A stretch of DNA of 58,497 nt from UBA10364 sp049611965 (GCA_049611965.1 JBMZBC010000009.1:1-58497); one strand, 5' to 3'. Positions 1-9,022 are shown, numbered from the stretch's first letter. The notes: generated by a model from the letters alone, not told the origin. A program made the numbers and translations.

Positions 1-2562
1 GCGCCAGTCCGTATCACCAGTGATGCCGTCGACCATCGCCTCCGGTCCCCCTGCGGTGTACTGACCAGAAGGATATCCCATGATCCACTGTGCTTCGAGG
101 TTATCGTCGCGCTTGCTGAACACGGCCCGGGCCACGTGATTGCCGTAGCCAAAATGTGGCGTAACAGCGGTAACGAAGCCGTCGTCGTAGGCTGTTCCAA
201 TGCGCACTCGACCCTTGCGGTCCTTTTTCCATTTCACGTTTTCGTAGCGGTCGTAGCGCCATAGATCATAGCTGCCCGTGGGTATAATTTCCACTGGTGT
301 CTTCCCAGAAAAGGTTCTATTTACTCGAATGATGGGTGCAGGAGGCGTAGGATTATTGAGGCTTGTTTTATATCGTTGTGTGGCCTTCCAGAGTCCCTTG
401 TCTGTACTACGCTCCACATCCCAAGTACCTCCTTCAAGCAGCGCTTCGTGAGTGACGTAGCGCTTCTGTCTGTGGGTCAAAACTTCTTCACCCAGGTCAT
501 ACTTTGATAGGTAAGGTCCCGTTCCTTTGGCGGCTATATCCAATGATTTTCCACTGACCAACTCTAGGTGAATGGCGTCCCATTTAGGTGTACTCAGTTG
601 GTAGTGTGGCTGACCGGGCACCAATGGATAGAGTCCCATGGAGGCCATCACATACCATGCACTCATTTGTCCACAATCTTCATTGCCGCTCAATCCGTCT
701 GGGGCATTTTGATATTGTGAGTTCAAAATTTCATTGACCCAATAGCTCGTTTTGCCTGGATTATTAGTGGCATTGTAAAGGTAGGCTATGTGGTGTGAAG
801 GTTCATTCCCGTGTGCATATTGACCGATCAGTCCTGTGATATCGGCTTGCTCTCTGCCAGTAGTTTCGCTTGGTGCGGTAAACAACTCGTCTAGCAAATC
901 CTCAAGGACATCATGTCGGCTTTTAACGACCATGGCTTGTTTTTTACGCGGCAGTGAATTCCAACCTTCGCGCGCCGCTCTAAAATTGGTCAATACTTCC
1001 ATCCAACCCTCTATATCATGCACTGGGGAAAAGCTGTATTGATAGGCGTTGGCCTCAGTGAAATGATTATTGACCTCTTGCGGGGCATAAGGCGATAAGA
1101 AATCTCCATTGGTCCGCGGACGCACAAAGCCGCTTTCCGGATCCATGAGCGAACGGTAAGCAGAAGCGCGTTGCTTGTAGCTAATCGCCATACCTGGATT
1201 TCCTAAGCGTTCGGCGGTCCAGGCAATACACGCATCGTCATAGGCATATTCCAGTGTCTTACTGACCGATTCACTTTCGTCCTCAATACTTAAGAACCCC
1301 GATTCCTGATAAGCACCCAAACCAAAAACATCCATCTCCGCGGTGGCGCGCATGGCTTCCAAAGTCAGGGCGGTATCCGTGTGGTAGCCTTTGGCAATGG
1401 CATCGGCGAGCACACTTACGCTGTGATAGCCAATCATACAATCGGTCTCATTTCCGGCCAATTCCCATATAGGCAAACGCCCGCGCTGCTTGAACATGTC
1501 GAGCATGCCGTAGATAAACTCCTGTGTACGCTCAGGCTGGGTAATGGTATACAAAGGGTGAGCCGTTCTATAGGTGTCCCAAAGTGAATACACCGTATAA
1601 TGTGCATGCTCGGTATCGGTATAAATTTTACCGTCTGCACCGCGATAAGCGCCATCTACATCGCTCCATAAATTGGGCACAGAGTAAGCGTGATAAAGGG
1701 CTGTAGCAAAAATCGCACGGTCATCTGCAGAGGCACTTTTCACTGTGCTTTTGGCCAATTCCTTCGCCCATTTCTCTTGTGTTTCAGTAAATACCTCTTC
1801 AAAGTTTTTATTGGTCAATTCTGAAACATAATTTGTCCACGCTCCCTTCTCTGAAGTACCGCTTATCCCGATGCGAATAGTGGTTTCTTTAACGCCATCT
1901 GGCATGGGAATCCAATAAACACCATCGCTGATCTCAATAGCGGTATCAGGCCTAGCAGTGATGTCCATTCCAAAATAAAAATGCTGTTCTCTTGCCCAAC
2001 CTTCTGAAATCCTACTTCCTTGCCATTCACCAATTCCAGTGGCTTCGAATGACTTTTTAAGTACTCGGTCTCGGAAATTCAAATCAACCATAATCCCAGG
2101 TGCGCTGCCTTCACCAAATCGGATTCTCAAGATGCCTGTGCGATCTCCTGCCGTGGCTTCGATACGTGTGCCGTCGTCAAGTATACAAGCATAGTATCCT
2201 GCCTGGGCGTGTTCGTCTTCTTTGAAGAATTTGATTTGATTTCCTTCCTTCGTTGGTGAAGAATATGGGAGTATCAACAGATCACCGTAATCACTGACCC
2301 CTGTACCGCTAAGGTGCGTGCAGGTAAAGCCGTAGATCGCACTGTCGGTATAGTGGTAGCCTCCACAGCCGTCCCACCCCTCGTAGCGAGTGTTTGGTCC
2401 CAATTGTATCATTCCAAAGGGCGCCTGTGCACTAGGGTGTGTATGGCCGTGGCCGCCGGTTCCGATAAATGGGTTAATGTCTTTGATTGAGGTCCATTGT
2501 GCTTCTTGGGCCGTGGTGGTAAGGCCGAAAAGCAAAGCTGTGATAAGCAGAGTGTTTCGCAT
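1..2562 (-). CDS. GH92 alpha-mannosidase, secreted, 3' end cut by window edge
   Basis: Glycoside hydrolase family 92 enzymes are exo-acting, calcium-dependent alpha-mannosidases that trim high-mannose N-glycans. I translated the minus strand by hand: an ATG at 2562 gives 854 residues open to base 1. The product starts with a signal peptide (MRNTLLITALLFGLTTTAQ), then the family N-terminal block (INPFIGTGGHGHTHPSAQ, PFGMIQLGPN, CTHLSGTG) and later the catalytic-domain blocks YSLWDTYRTAHPL and GLSGNEDCGQMSAWYV, whose acidic residues are typical of the active site. After the catalytic domain the protein continues into a further region ending at DGITGDTDWR, so an extra C-terminal module (CBM32-like is a guess) probably lies outside. 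It is divergent from the aspartylglucosaminidase gene, 49 bases away. That placement supports a shared N-glycan role. Confidence 0.93.
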   Translation of the reverse strand, partial: MRNTLLITALLFGLTTTAQEAQWTSIKDINPFIGTGGHGHTHPSAQAPFGMIQLGPNTRYEGWDGCGGYHYTDSAIYGFTCTHLSGTGVSDYGDLLILPYSSPTKEGNQIKFFKEDEHAQAGYYACILDDGTRIEATAGDRTGILRIRFGEGSAPGIMVDLNFRDRVLKKSFEATGIGEWQGSRISEGWAREQHFYFGMDITARPDTAIEISDGVYWIPMPDGVKETTIRIGISGTSEKGAWTNYVSELTNKNFEEVFTETQEKWAKELAKSTVKSASADDRAIFATALYHAYSVPNLWSDVDGAYRGADGKIYTDTEHAHYTVYSLWDTYRTAHPLYTITQPERTQEFIYGMLDMFKQRGRLPIWELAGNETDCMIGYHSVSVLADAIAKGYHTDTALTLEAMRATAEMDVFGLGAYQESGFLSIEDESESVSKTLEYAYDDACIAWTAERLGNPGMAISYKQRASAYRSLMDPESGFVRPRTNGDFLSPYAPQEVNNHFTEANAYQYSFSPVHDIEGWMEVLTNFRAAREGWNSLPRKKQAMVVKSRHDVLEDLLDELFTAPSETTGREQADITGLIGQYAHGNEPSHHIAYLYNATNNPGKTSYWVNEILNSQYQNAPDGLSGNEDCGQMSAWYVMASMGLYPLVPGQPHYQLSTPKWDAIHLELVSGKSLDIAAKGTGPYLSKYDLGEEVLTHRQKRYVTHEALLEGGTWDVERSTDKGLWKATQRYKTSLNNPTPPAPIIRVNRTFSGKTPVEIIPTGSYDLWRYDRYENVKWKKDRKGRVRIGTAYDDGFVTAVTPHFGYGNHVARAVFSKRDDNLEAQWIMGYPSGQYTAGGPEAMVDGITGDTDWR

Positions 2563-2611
2563 CTTCCCAAATTAGGGAAATAAGCAGTAAGTTTAAGCAA
2601 ACACAGAACCC

Positions 2612-3601
2612 ATGTCTCGCAGAAAATTTCTGAAAAACCTCGGTGCTCTAGGTGCCGGAACCGTCATCTCACCACTCGCAGCTCAGACACATTCGTCTTC
2701 CTCACTTCCACCAAAAAAGAACAGTCCCGTTGTCATAAGTACTTGGATACACGGGATGGAAGCTAATGCTGGTGCGTGGGAAATATTAGGTGCAGGAGGA
2801 GATGCTTTAGATGCTGTTCAAAAAGGTGTAGCAGTTACAGAAAGTGACATGACCAACCGGAGTGTAGGGCTTGGTGGAAGGCCAGACCGCGACGGACACG
2901 TAACCCTAGATGCCTGTATCATGGACCACTATAGCCGGTGTGGGTCAGTAGCCTTTTTGGAAGATATTCAGCACCCTATTGATGTCGCTAGAGCCATTAT
3001 GGAAAAGACACCTCACGTGATGTTGGTGGGCGAAGGTGCCCAAAAATGGGCGTTAGAAAACGGGTTCTCAAAAGTGGATTACCAGGTTCCGCTACCGCAG
3101 GTACAGAAGGACTATGAAGAGTGGCTTATAAAGTCAGAATACAAGACGGGCGTCAACGTCGAAAATCACGACACTATTGGCATGCTGGCCTTGGATTCGA
3201 GCGGTCGAATGGCCGGAGCGTGTACCACTTCGGGCATGGCTTACAAGATTAGAGGTCGTGTTGGAGACAGTCCCATCATTGGCGCAGGGTTGTTTATTGA
3301 CGGTGATGTAGGTGGCGCAACTGCCACAGGTGTTGGCGAGGCAATGATCAGAACGGCTGGTGCTTCTGCGGTGGTGGAAGCCATGCGCCGAGGAGCATCC
3401 CCTGAGGAGGCTTGCTACGACATCGTACAAAGAATATTGAAAAAACATCCAGGTGTGGAAGGTATGCAGGTTGGCTTTTTAGCCATGAACATGCAGGGTG
3501 AATACGGCGGATACAGTGTTTACAACGGATTTAATTATGCGCTGCGTACTGCGGATCGCAATGAGATGGTGGATGCTAAATACATGAGAACATGGGAGTA
3601 A
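2612..3601 (+). CDS. N4-(beta-N-acetylglucosaminyl)-L-asparaginase (aspartylglucosaminidase)
   Basis: An N-terminal nucleophile hydrolase that cleaves the GlcNAc-Asn bond, the last link between an N-glycan and its peptide. The 329-residue proenzyme carries the self-cleavage site HD/TIG: Thr188 would become the new N-terminal nucleophile of the beta chain, giving alpha and beta subunits like the flavobacterial enzyme. Other family blocks are the early GGDALDAV and the late GEAMIRTAGA. The leader MSRRKFLKNLGALGAGTVIS has a twin-arginine (SRRKFLK) pattern and a hydrophobic stretch, so folded export to the periplasm by Tat is likely. Its last 10 bases overlap the start of the GH20 gene, which shows translational coupling. 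The start ATG at 2612 is the one that supplies the Tat leader. Confidence 0.93.
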   Translation: MSRRKFLKNLGALGAGTVISPLAAQTHSSSSLPPKKNSPVVISTWIHGMEANAGAWEILGAGGDALDAVQKGVAVTESDMTNRSVGLGGRPDRDGHVTLDACIMDHYSRCGSVAFLEDIQHPIDVARAIMEKTPHVMLVGEGAQKWALENGFSKVDYQVPLPQVQKDYEEWLIKSEYKTGVNVENHDTIGMLALDSSGRMAGACTTSGMAYKIRGRVGDSPIIGAGLFIDGDVGGATATGVGEAMIRTAGASAVVEAMRRGASPEEACYDIVQRILKKHPGVEGMQVGFLAMNMQGEYGGYSVYNGFNYALRTADRNEMVDAKYMRTWE

Positions 3602-5766
3602 CAAATAGACAGAAACGTCGCAGGATAACGGGCGTGTTTGCAGTGGTTGTTAGTGTTGTAGTTGTCCTTTTCACGAGGTCGGTGTCCGATTTTAATGAAG
3701 CGCAAGTTTGCAAAGAGTGGGCTTCAGTAGATGCCTTGATTCCGCCAGTGCGTTCCTACGATTTTGACAGTTCTGCTTGGAATACCTTGGAGGCACCTGT
3801 GTTTGAATTGGACTCGAATTTAAATGATGAAGCTTATCGGATCGTTTCCGATGAAAACGGCATTACCGTTTTCCATGGCGCCGAGGGCGACCATCGTGCA
3901 CAGAGCACCTTGGGTCAATTAGGCATGTTGGGAAATGAGGTTGCTTTACCCTGGGGTGAAATTTCCGATAAACCGGTTTTTACGCACCGCGGCGTGCTTA
4001 TGGATGTGTGTCGTCATTTTTTCACGGTCGATGAGGTCAAGCGTCAATTGGATATTATGGCCCTGTATAAGTTCAATGTGTTGCACTGGCATTTAACCGA
4101 AGATCAGGGCTGGCGCATTGCGATGGATGCCTATCCAAAATTGGCCGAAGTAGCGGCTTATAGATCGCACGGTGATAGCGTTTACGGTGGGTTCTACACA
4201 AGAGAAGACTTGGCGGAAGTGGTGGCCTATGCGGCCGGTTATGGCATTGAGGTAATACCAGAAATAGAATTGCCCGGACATAGTCAGGCGGCCTTAGCAG
4301 CCTATCCTCATTTAGGTTGTACCGGGGAACCCGTAGCCGTGGCTACCGAATGGGGCGTTTTTAAAGACATCTATTGTGCAGGAAATGAGCAGACCTTTGA
4401 ATTTTTGGAGGATGTGCTCGATTATGTCTGTGAAATCTTCCCTTCGAATTACATACACATTGGCGGGGATGAAGCGCCAAAGTACCGGTGGGAGCATTGT
4501 CCGAAATGTCAGCGGCGCATGAAAGAGGAAGGCTTACCGAACGAAGAGGCCTTGCAAGGTTGGTTCAACACACGAATTGAAAATTACTTGGCTGCCAAGG
4601 GCAAGCAAATCATTGGTTGGGATGAAATCTTGGAGGGCGGTTTGAGTCCGAACGCGACCGTTCAGAGTTGGCGCGGATTTGAAGGCGCGCAGCATGCCGC
4701 AGAGCAAGGACACGATGCCATTGTGAGCCCTACCTCACATGCTTATTTTGACTATCCAGTGAGCAGCATTGACGTGCCGAAGGTCTATGACTTCAACCTA
4801 TATCCTGAAAAATTAGACCGATTCACCCACGGTCATCACATTATTGGTGGTGAGTGCAACCTGTGGTCGGAACGCATTCCAGACACAGAAACTCTTGACC
4901 GAAGATTCTTGCCCCGAGGCATAGCAATGTCCGAGGTCTTGTGGTCACACCCTGCCGAGCGTGATTATGACGCGTTTTGGCAAAGACTCCAGCGTCATTA
5001 TCCTATGTTGGATGTCATGGGTTATAGTTACGATGTTGAACAGGTACCGGTCGTATTGTCGTCTTCTAATGAGAGCTATAATGGCAAGTTTGAGCTTAGA
5101 GCGACAGCTACCCCAGCCTTCCCTAATCTGCAACTCGAACTACGTTCATCTACAGGCATATTATCGGATACCACAGCGACTTTTTCGAGTCTCGGACTCC
5201 ATTCGATGCAGGTTCAGCCTCAGCGGGATGGGCGAAACATGGGACCAGCATTGACCTATGATTTTGCCGTTCACCAAGGGCTCTTAACCCACAGCTGTTT
5301 AACCTCGCACTCTACACCTCCCTATACAGGTACAAACGACATCCCCATGGCCAATGGCGTGTTGGGTTCCACGAATTTTAGAGACGGAAATTGGGTAGGT
5401 TATTTTGGTCCCGACCAATTTGGAGGCCACTTCGGATGGAAAGAGAAATACGTTATAGATTCAGTGAAAATCAATTTTCTGCAGAGCCGGTTATCTTGGA
5501 TTCTAGTTCCCGAAATGGTCTATGCTGACATCTACGTCGAGAGCGATGTGATCGAAAGATACCAGTGGGATCGAGATGTGAGTGCGGACAAGGAAGGCAC
5601 CTTCATACATACTATGACCTTGGCTCCAGAGGGCGGGTTTCCACCTACAAATTCAATTAATTTCGAAATTCCAAATACTGAAAAATTGCCCGACAATCAT
5701 CCCGCTGCGGGACAGCCCGTATGGCATTTTTTAGACGAAGTACAGATCTATGGCCGACCGTATTGA
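3592..5766 (+). CDS. GH20 beta-N-acetylhexosaminidase
   Basis: Removes terminal beta-linked GlcNAc or GalNAc by substrate-assisted catalysis. The 724-residue protein has an N-terminal hydrophobic helix (about residues 11-28) that is a signal anchor or uncleaved signal, without a lipobox. A GH20b-type N-terminal domain follows, then the TIM barrel with RGVLMDVCRHFF, LHWHLTEDQGWR and the catalytic pair Asp293-Glu294 in HIGGDEAP, and the distal SWRG block. Residues after about 520 form an extra beta-rich C-terminal region. In many GH20 proteins such a tail is a fibronectin- or F5/8-like module, but I could not assign this one. It overlaps the upstream asparaginase gene by 10 bases and the downstream cutC gene by 17 bases, so the three genes are one operon. 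Confidence 0.95.
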   Translation: MGVTNRQKRRRITGVFAVVVSVVVVLFTRSVSDFNEAQVCKEWASVDALIPPVRSYDFDSSAWNTLEAPVFELDSNLNDEAYRIVSDENGITVFHGAEGDHRAQSTLGQLGMLGNEVALPWGEISDKPVFTHRGVLMDVCRHFFTVDEVKRQLDIMALYKFNVLHWHLTEDQGWRIAMDAYPKLAEVAAYRSHGDSVYGGFYTREDLAEVVAYAAGYGIEVIPEIELPGHSQAALAAYPHLGCTGEPVAVATEWGVFKDIYCAGNEQTFEFLEDVLDYVCEIFPSNYIHIGGDEAPKYRWEHCPKCQRRMKEEGLPNEEALQGWFNTRIENYLAAKGKQIIGWDEILEGGLSPNATVQSWRGFEGAQHAAEQGHDAIVSPTSHAYFDYPVSSIDVPKVYDFNLYPEKLDRFTHGHHIIGGECNLWSERIPDTETLDRRFLPRGIAMSEVLWSHPAERDYDAFWQRLQRHYPMLDVMGYSYDVEQVPVVLSSSNESYNGKFELRATATPAFPNLQLELRSSTGILSDTTATFSSLGLHSMQVQPQRDGRNMGPALTYDFAVHQGLLTHSCLTSHSTPPYTGTNDIPMANGVLGSTNFRDGNWVGYFGPDQFGGHFGWKEKYVIDSVKINFLQSRLSWILVPEMVYADIYVESDVIERYQWDRDVSADKEGTFIHTMTLAPEGGFPPTNSINFEIPNTEKLPDNHPAAGQPVWHFLDEVQIYGRPY

Positions 5767-6460
5767 AATTGAGATTGCTTTGGAAGAAGCAAGGCATGCA
5801 GAAGGTCTTCATGCTTTAGGTGTAGATCGTATAGAATTGTGCGAGAATTTAGCAGAAGGAGGCCTAACTCCGTCCTTTGGTAGGGCACGTGAGGTTGTTG
5901 CTTCGACACCGCTTCCTGTGTATGCCATGCTGCGTCCACGAGCAGGGAATTTCCACTATTCCTCGAGTGAACAACACCAAATGTTGCTCGATCTAGAAAT
6001 GTTATCGAGAACCGGAATTCGAGGTATTGTAGTTGGCGCATTAACGGAGGAAGGCATGTTGGACGAGCGCTTTATTACTCTCGTTACGGCTAAGGCGAAA
6101 CAGCACAATCTAGGCATCACTTTTCACCGTGCCTTTGATGTGTGCAAGGACCCTGAGGCTGTCGTACAAACTCTTATTGATTTAGGTGTAGAACGAATCT
6201 TGACCAGCGGTTTTCAGCCAAAAGTTGATTCGCAGGGGCTCGCAAAGGTCATAAAGTGGGCTGGTGGTCGAATACAAATTCAAGCCGGCAGCGGTGTACA
6301 TGCTGAGGTCGTTCCATATCTCAAGGAGGTAGGTACAAAGGCCTATCATTGCACCGCAAGAAAATGGTCAGCTTCTGAGGACGATTCTTTCGGTTTTGAA
6401 GGTGAATGGAAACGCGACGAAGACAAAATCAAAGCGCTCGTTGCAGCAGCGCGCGCGTAG
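5750..6460 (+). CDS. cutC: CutC family protein (TIM-barrel)
   Basis: This 236-residue cytosolic protein matches the CutC family over its whole length: IEIALEE near the start, DRIELCENLAEGGLTPS, YAMLRPRAGNFHYS, ITFHRAFDVC, VERILTSG and IQAGSGVHA. CutC was named for copper tolerance in E. coli, but that role has been questioned and no reaction is firmly assigned. Here it is the third gene of an asparaginase-GH20-cutC operon and starts 17 bases inside the GH20 gene. The context points to a role in N-glycan or amino-sugar catabolism rather than in copper handling (inference). No signal peptide is present, unlike its two upstream partners, so it would act on imported products. A strong terminator follows the stop codon. 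Confidence 0.92.
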   Translation: MADRIEIEIALEEARHAEGLHALGVDRIELCENLAEGGLTPSFGRAREVVASTPLPVYAMLRPRAGNFHYSSSEQHQMLLDLEMLSRTGIRGIVVGALTEEGMLDERFITLVTAKAKQHNLGITFHRAFDVCKDPEAVVQTLIDLGVERILTSGFQPKVDSQGLAKVIKWAGGRIQIQAGSGVHAEVVPYLKEVGTKAYHCTARKWSASEDDSFGFEGEWKRDEDKIKALVAAARA

Positions 6461-6471
6461 GGCATAAAAAA

Positions 6472-6492
6472 ACCCACGCCGCAGGCGTGGGT
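6472..6492. terminator. Bidirectional rho-independent terminator after cutC
   Basis: A 9-bp perfect stem (ACCCACGCC / GGCGTGGGT) with loop GCA, preceded by a run of A and followed by TCTCTTT. It ends the cutC operon on the plus strand and the lipoprotein gene (6517-6993) on the minus strand. Confidence 0.9.
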
Positions 6493-6516
6493 CTCTTTAA
6501 ATAAATGCTGTTACTC

Positions 6517-6993
6517 TTATCTCTCCCAGCGTTGTATCTGCTTTAAAGTAAGATTTACTGGTACCGGAAGTTGCGGTATGCTCAAAGTGATTACAGTATC
6601 AAATCTGAAGTTGAATTGCTCTTGTGTCAACGTTCTGATATCATATTCGAGGTTGCTAGGTACTAAACTTGTACCACCTCCTAGAGGATTGTCAAAACCT
6701 AGATCTATGCCGTTAAGAACAAGGATGGTGTCGTTCTTAATCGACCAACCCATACTGTCCATTCTAACGCCTGCTGAATCTATTGTCAGGCCGCCGTTTT
6801 CCATGAAGTTTGCTTCCATGAAAGCAGACGGGCTTACATCATTTGAATCTAAAAAAGGCAATGCTTGAACTTGAAGTTCTTGATTTACACCAGTCCACAG
6901 ACCAGTTACCTTAAACTCTGTGCTTTTATTTTCCCATTTCGTACATGCTACAGCAAGTAGGCCAACGGTTGCAATGAGGGCGATTTTTTTCAT
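6517..6993 (-). CDS. Small lipoprotein, unknown function
   Basis: The 158-residue product starts with a lipoprotein signal (MKKIALIATVGLLAVAC), with the lipidated cysteine at residue 17. The rest is beta-rich and polar, with GLWTGVNQ early and repeated aspartate-rich segments, the general look of a lipocalin-like or DUF-type Bacteroidetes lipoprotein. I do not recognise a named family. It is the only gene between the cutC terminator and ribF and shares the minus strand with ribF, 31 bases downstream of it, so it may be cotranscribed. No catalytic motif is visible. Confidence 0.7.
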   Translation of the reverse strand: MKKIALIATVGLLAVACTKWENKSTEFKVTGLWTGVNQELQVQALPFLDSNDVSPSAFMEANFMENGGLTIDSAGVRMDSMGWSIKNDTILVLNGIDLGFDNPLGGGTSLVPSNLEYDIRTLTQEQFNFRFDTVITLSIPQLPVPVNLTLKQIQRWER

Positions 6994-7024
6994 GTGGTTG
7001 TATTAAAATTCTTCTTTTTCTAAT

Positions 7025-7954
7025 CTATTTCTGTGCCAAAAGCCGTAGAGCCTCGGATTTATCTGCGGCCAACTGCTTTTTAAGCTCATCCAAGTTATCA
7101 AATTCCTGTATATCACGAAGATGATGGGTCAATTCAAATTTCACATCCGCACCGTAGAGCTCAATCTCAATTCCGATGCAGTGTACTTCCAGTTTTCGCT
7201 GTGCACTTTTTAGGGTGGGTCGACCTCCTAAATTAGCCATTGCACGATACACTTCTCCATTCACATGGAGCAATCCGGCGTAGACACCATCCGCAGGCAA
7301 CAGTTTATGCTCGAAATCACATTCTATGTTTGCGGTCGGGAAACCGATTGTTCGACCAATCTGATCGCCTTTCACCACACTACCGCTAATGCTGTAGGTA
7401 GAACCTAAATAGTTATTGGCAAGTTCAACTTTTCCTTCAGCCAACGCGGTGCGAATTTTCGTACTGCTCACATTGACCTGATCGATATCTAATGCTGCTA
7501 TTTCCTCAACTTCAAATCCATAGATAGGACCAAACTCCTTCAAATGTTCGAAGCTTCCTTCTCTATTTCTTCCGAAGTGATGGTCGTACCCAATCACGAG
7601 ATGCTTTACCCCAATAGTGTTCACCAAATGCTCTCGTACAAAGTCCAAAGACTGGGTTCTTGAGAACTCCTTGGTAAATGGATGAATGATCAAATGATCT
7701 AATCCGGTCTTCTCAAGCAGGGCTATCTTTTCTTTTTGGCTGGATAACAGTTCCAACTCAACATCGGGTTGCAAAACCAATCTTGGATGTGGTGAGAATG
7801 TCAACAAAACGCTTTCCCCCTGTACTTCGCGGGCCTTTGCAACAAGTTGATCAAGAATCTTTCTGTGGCCCAGATGTACCCCATCAAAGGTCCCTGTGGT
7901 AGCCACTGCACAAGAAAGTGTCTGAAAATTCTCTAAACCGTAAGTTACTTTCAA
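7025..7954 (-). CDS. ribF: Bifunctional riboflavin kinase / FAD synthetase
   Basis: Converts riboflavin to FMN and FMN to FAD. The 309-residue cytosolic protein has the FMN adenylyltransferase signature TGTFDGVHLGH at about residues 21-31, then VIGYDHHFGRNREG, STKIRTAL, and in the C-terminal kinase domain GRTIGFPTANI and the AMANLGGRPT block. Length and order match the usual RibF. The start appears to be TTG at 7954: the family begins at MKVTYGLENF-like sequence exactly here, and I see no ATG just upstream. The gene is divergent from the membrane-protein gene at 8003, with 48 bases between them. Confidence 0.95.
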   Translation of the reverse strand: MKVTYGLENFQTLSCAVATTGTFDGVHLGHRKILDQLVAKAREVQGESVLLTFSPHPRLVLQPDVELELLSSQKEKIALLEKTGLDHLIIHPFTKEFSRTQSLDFVREHLVNTIGVKHLVIGYDHHFGRNREGSFEHLKEFGPIYGFEVEEIAALDIDQVNVSSTKIRTALAEGKVELANNYLGSTYSISGSVVKGDQIGRTIGFPTANIECDFEHKLLPADGVYAGLLHVNGEVYRAMANLGGRPTLKSAQRKLEVHCIGIEIELYGADVKFELTHHLRDIQEFDNLDELKKQLAADKSEALRLLAQK

Positions 7955-8002
7955 CGTCTGTTGTAATTTGCTCCAAAATTAAGCATTGCAAACCGCATCC
8001 CA

Positions 8003-8755
8003 ATGAGAAAGATTTCATCAAGACAAGCCGTTCAAGCCGGATGGATTAGATACAAGAACAAAGCAGGAATGTATACGGCCTTTACACTATTTAGCGTGAT
8101 CGTTTCTATCGTTGTTGCAACTGTTGCAGCGCGTATTGGTGGGGTATTCGCCTTCAACACCTTTATTCAAACGACTGTCATTGCAATCTTAGCGGGTATA
8201 GTAAGTGGTCTTCTGAACGTTGGATTCGCACACTTTGCCCGAAAAGATGAAGCAGGTGAAGATGTGGAATTTGGCCACTTTTTAGATGGATTCAGAATCA
8301 ATGTAAAATCGGTGATAGTGGTCATGGTAGCTACAGTTATGCTTTCACAGATTGCCTCCCTACTCATGCCGCCGGAATTAATGACTTTTCAATTGACCGA
8401 AGAACAGAGTCAGGACTTTGAGCTTATGATGATGGCTTTTGAAGATTTAAGTGAAGTACTTAAAGCCAACACCGGCAGCTTCTACCTTTTCGTAGGCTTG
8501 CAAATTTTCCTTAGCATCGTGTTGATGTTTGCACCTTATTTCGCATCACTCAACGGCAAGGATGGATTAGAATCTTTGGCCTATTCTATCAAACTCGCCC
8601 TTCCGAATTTCTTAAAGATTTTCTTGGCAATACTCTTAGTGGCGCTCATTGCGATACCAGTGACTGCTTTGACTATTGGATTAGGACTTTTGGTTATCGT
8701 GCCATTCATGCAGTTGGTGGCCTACGACATTTTTGCCCAGCTCACGGAAGAGTAA
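8003..8755 (+). CDS. Integral membrane protein, unknown function
   Basis: A 250-residue protein with about five to six hydrophobic helices (roughly residues 22-45, 54-75, 100-118, 160-180 and two in 205-240) and a glutamate-rich extramembrane loop around 130-150. It resembles the loosely defined integral membrane families with glycerophosphoryl or YckC-like folds often seen in Bacteroidetes, but I cannot name a family with confidence. No signal peptide, transport or enzyme motif is evident. It is divergent from ribF and is followed by a structured intergenic stretch downstream of tRNA-Leu. Confidence 0.75.
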   Translation: MRKISSRQAVQAGWIRYKNKAGMYTAFTLFSVIVSIVVATVAARIGGVFAFNTFIQTTVIAILAGIVSGLLNVGFAHFARKDEAGEDVEFGHFLDGFRINVKSVIVVMVATVMLSQIASLLMPPELMTFQLTEEQSQDFELMMMAFEDLSEVLKANTGSFYLFVGLQIFLSIVLMFAPYFASLNGKDGLESLAYSIKLALPNFLKIFLAILLVALIAIPVTALTIGLGLLVIVPFMQLVAYDIFAQLTEE

Positions 8756-8782
8756 ACACTAATTCCTTCTAAAGAAAGGATT

Positions 8783-8861
8783 ACCAGCTTTTGCTCCGCA
8801 AAAGACTGGTGGACCTAGGAGGGTGCATTCAAACTCCACCCCGATGCACGCTTTCGCGTGC
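8783..8861. repeat. Hairpin-rich intergenic element next to tRNA-Leu
   Basis: Between the membrane-protein gene and the tRNA-Leu terminator lie two strong hairpins: ACCAGCTTTTGC / GCAAAAG(A)CTGGT at 8783-8810, and GCACGC / GCGTGC at 8846-8861. Between them, read on the minus strand, is a segment resembling a decayed tRNA 3' end (GTTTGAA, then TAGGTCCACCA). It may be a tRNA remnant, an attachment-site scar or a dispersed intergenic repeat. The sequence alone does not decide. Confidence 0.4.
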
Positions 8862-8881
8862 TTGGTTCGAATTAAAAATAA

Positions 8882-8912
8882 AAAACCCCAGTCACGAAGT
8901 GACCAGGGTTTT
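8882..8912 (-). terminator. Terminator of tRNA-Leu
   Basis: Hairpin with stem GTCAC / GTGAC, a two-base mismatch and then CCC / GGG, flanked by A and T runs on both sides. It lies directly downstream of the minus-strand tRNA-Leu gene. Confidence 0.8.
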
Positions 8913-8917
8913 GTTTG

Positions 8918-9000
8918 TGCGGATGAAAGGACTCGAACCTTCACGCGATAAAGCACTAGTGCCTAAAACTAGCGTGTCTACCAATTTCACCACATCCGCA
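8918..9000 (-). tRNA. tRNA-Leu (anticodon UAG)
   Basis: On the minus strand the acceptor arms TGCGGAT and ATCCGCA pair fully. The D-loop contains AATTGGTAGACAC, the anticodon stem is CTAGT / ACTAG with loop TTTAGGC (anticodon TAG), and the T-arm contains GGTTCGAGTCC. A long variable arm fits a class II leucine tRNA. CCA is not encoded. Length is 83 bases. Confidence 0.96.
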
Positions 9001-9014
9001 TCAAAATTGGACGG

Positions 9015-9022
9015 CAAATATA
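9015..9022 (-). promoter_or_regulatory. -7 box of tRNA-Leu promoter
   Basis: Read on the minus strand this is TATATTTG, a perfect match to the Bacteroidetes -7 pattern TAnnTTTG, followed by CCGTCC and then the tRNA. The initiator tRNA at 29973 is preceded by the same TATATTTGCCGTCC string, which supports a shared tRNA promoter. No clear -33 TTG is visible here. Confidence 0.7.

Noticed and set aside
1434..1655. Small ORF inside the GH92 gene
   Set aside because: It is an out-of-frame shadow of the long GH92 frame, which explains the whole stretch.
8759..8956. A minus-strand ORF of 65 codons running from tRNA-Leu through its terminator
   Set aside because: It overlaps the tRNA gene and its hairpins, so the open frame is most likely fortuitous.
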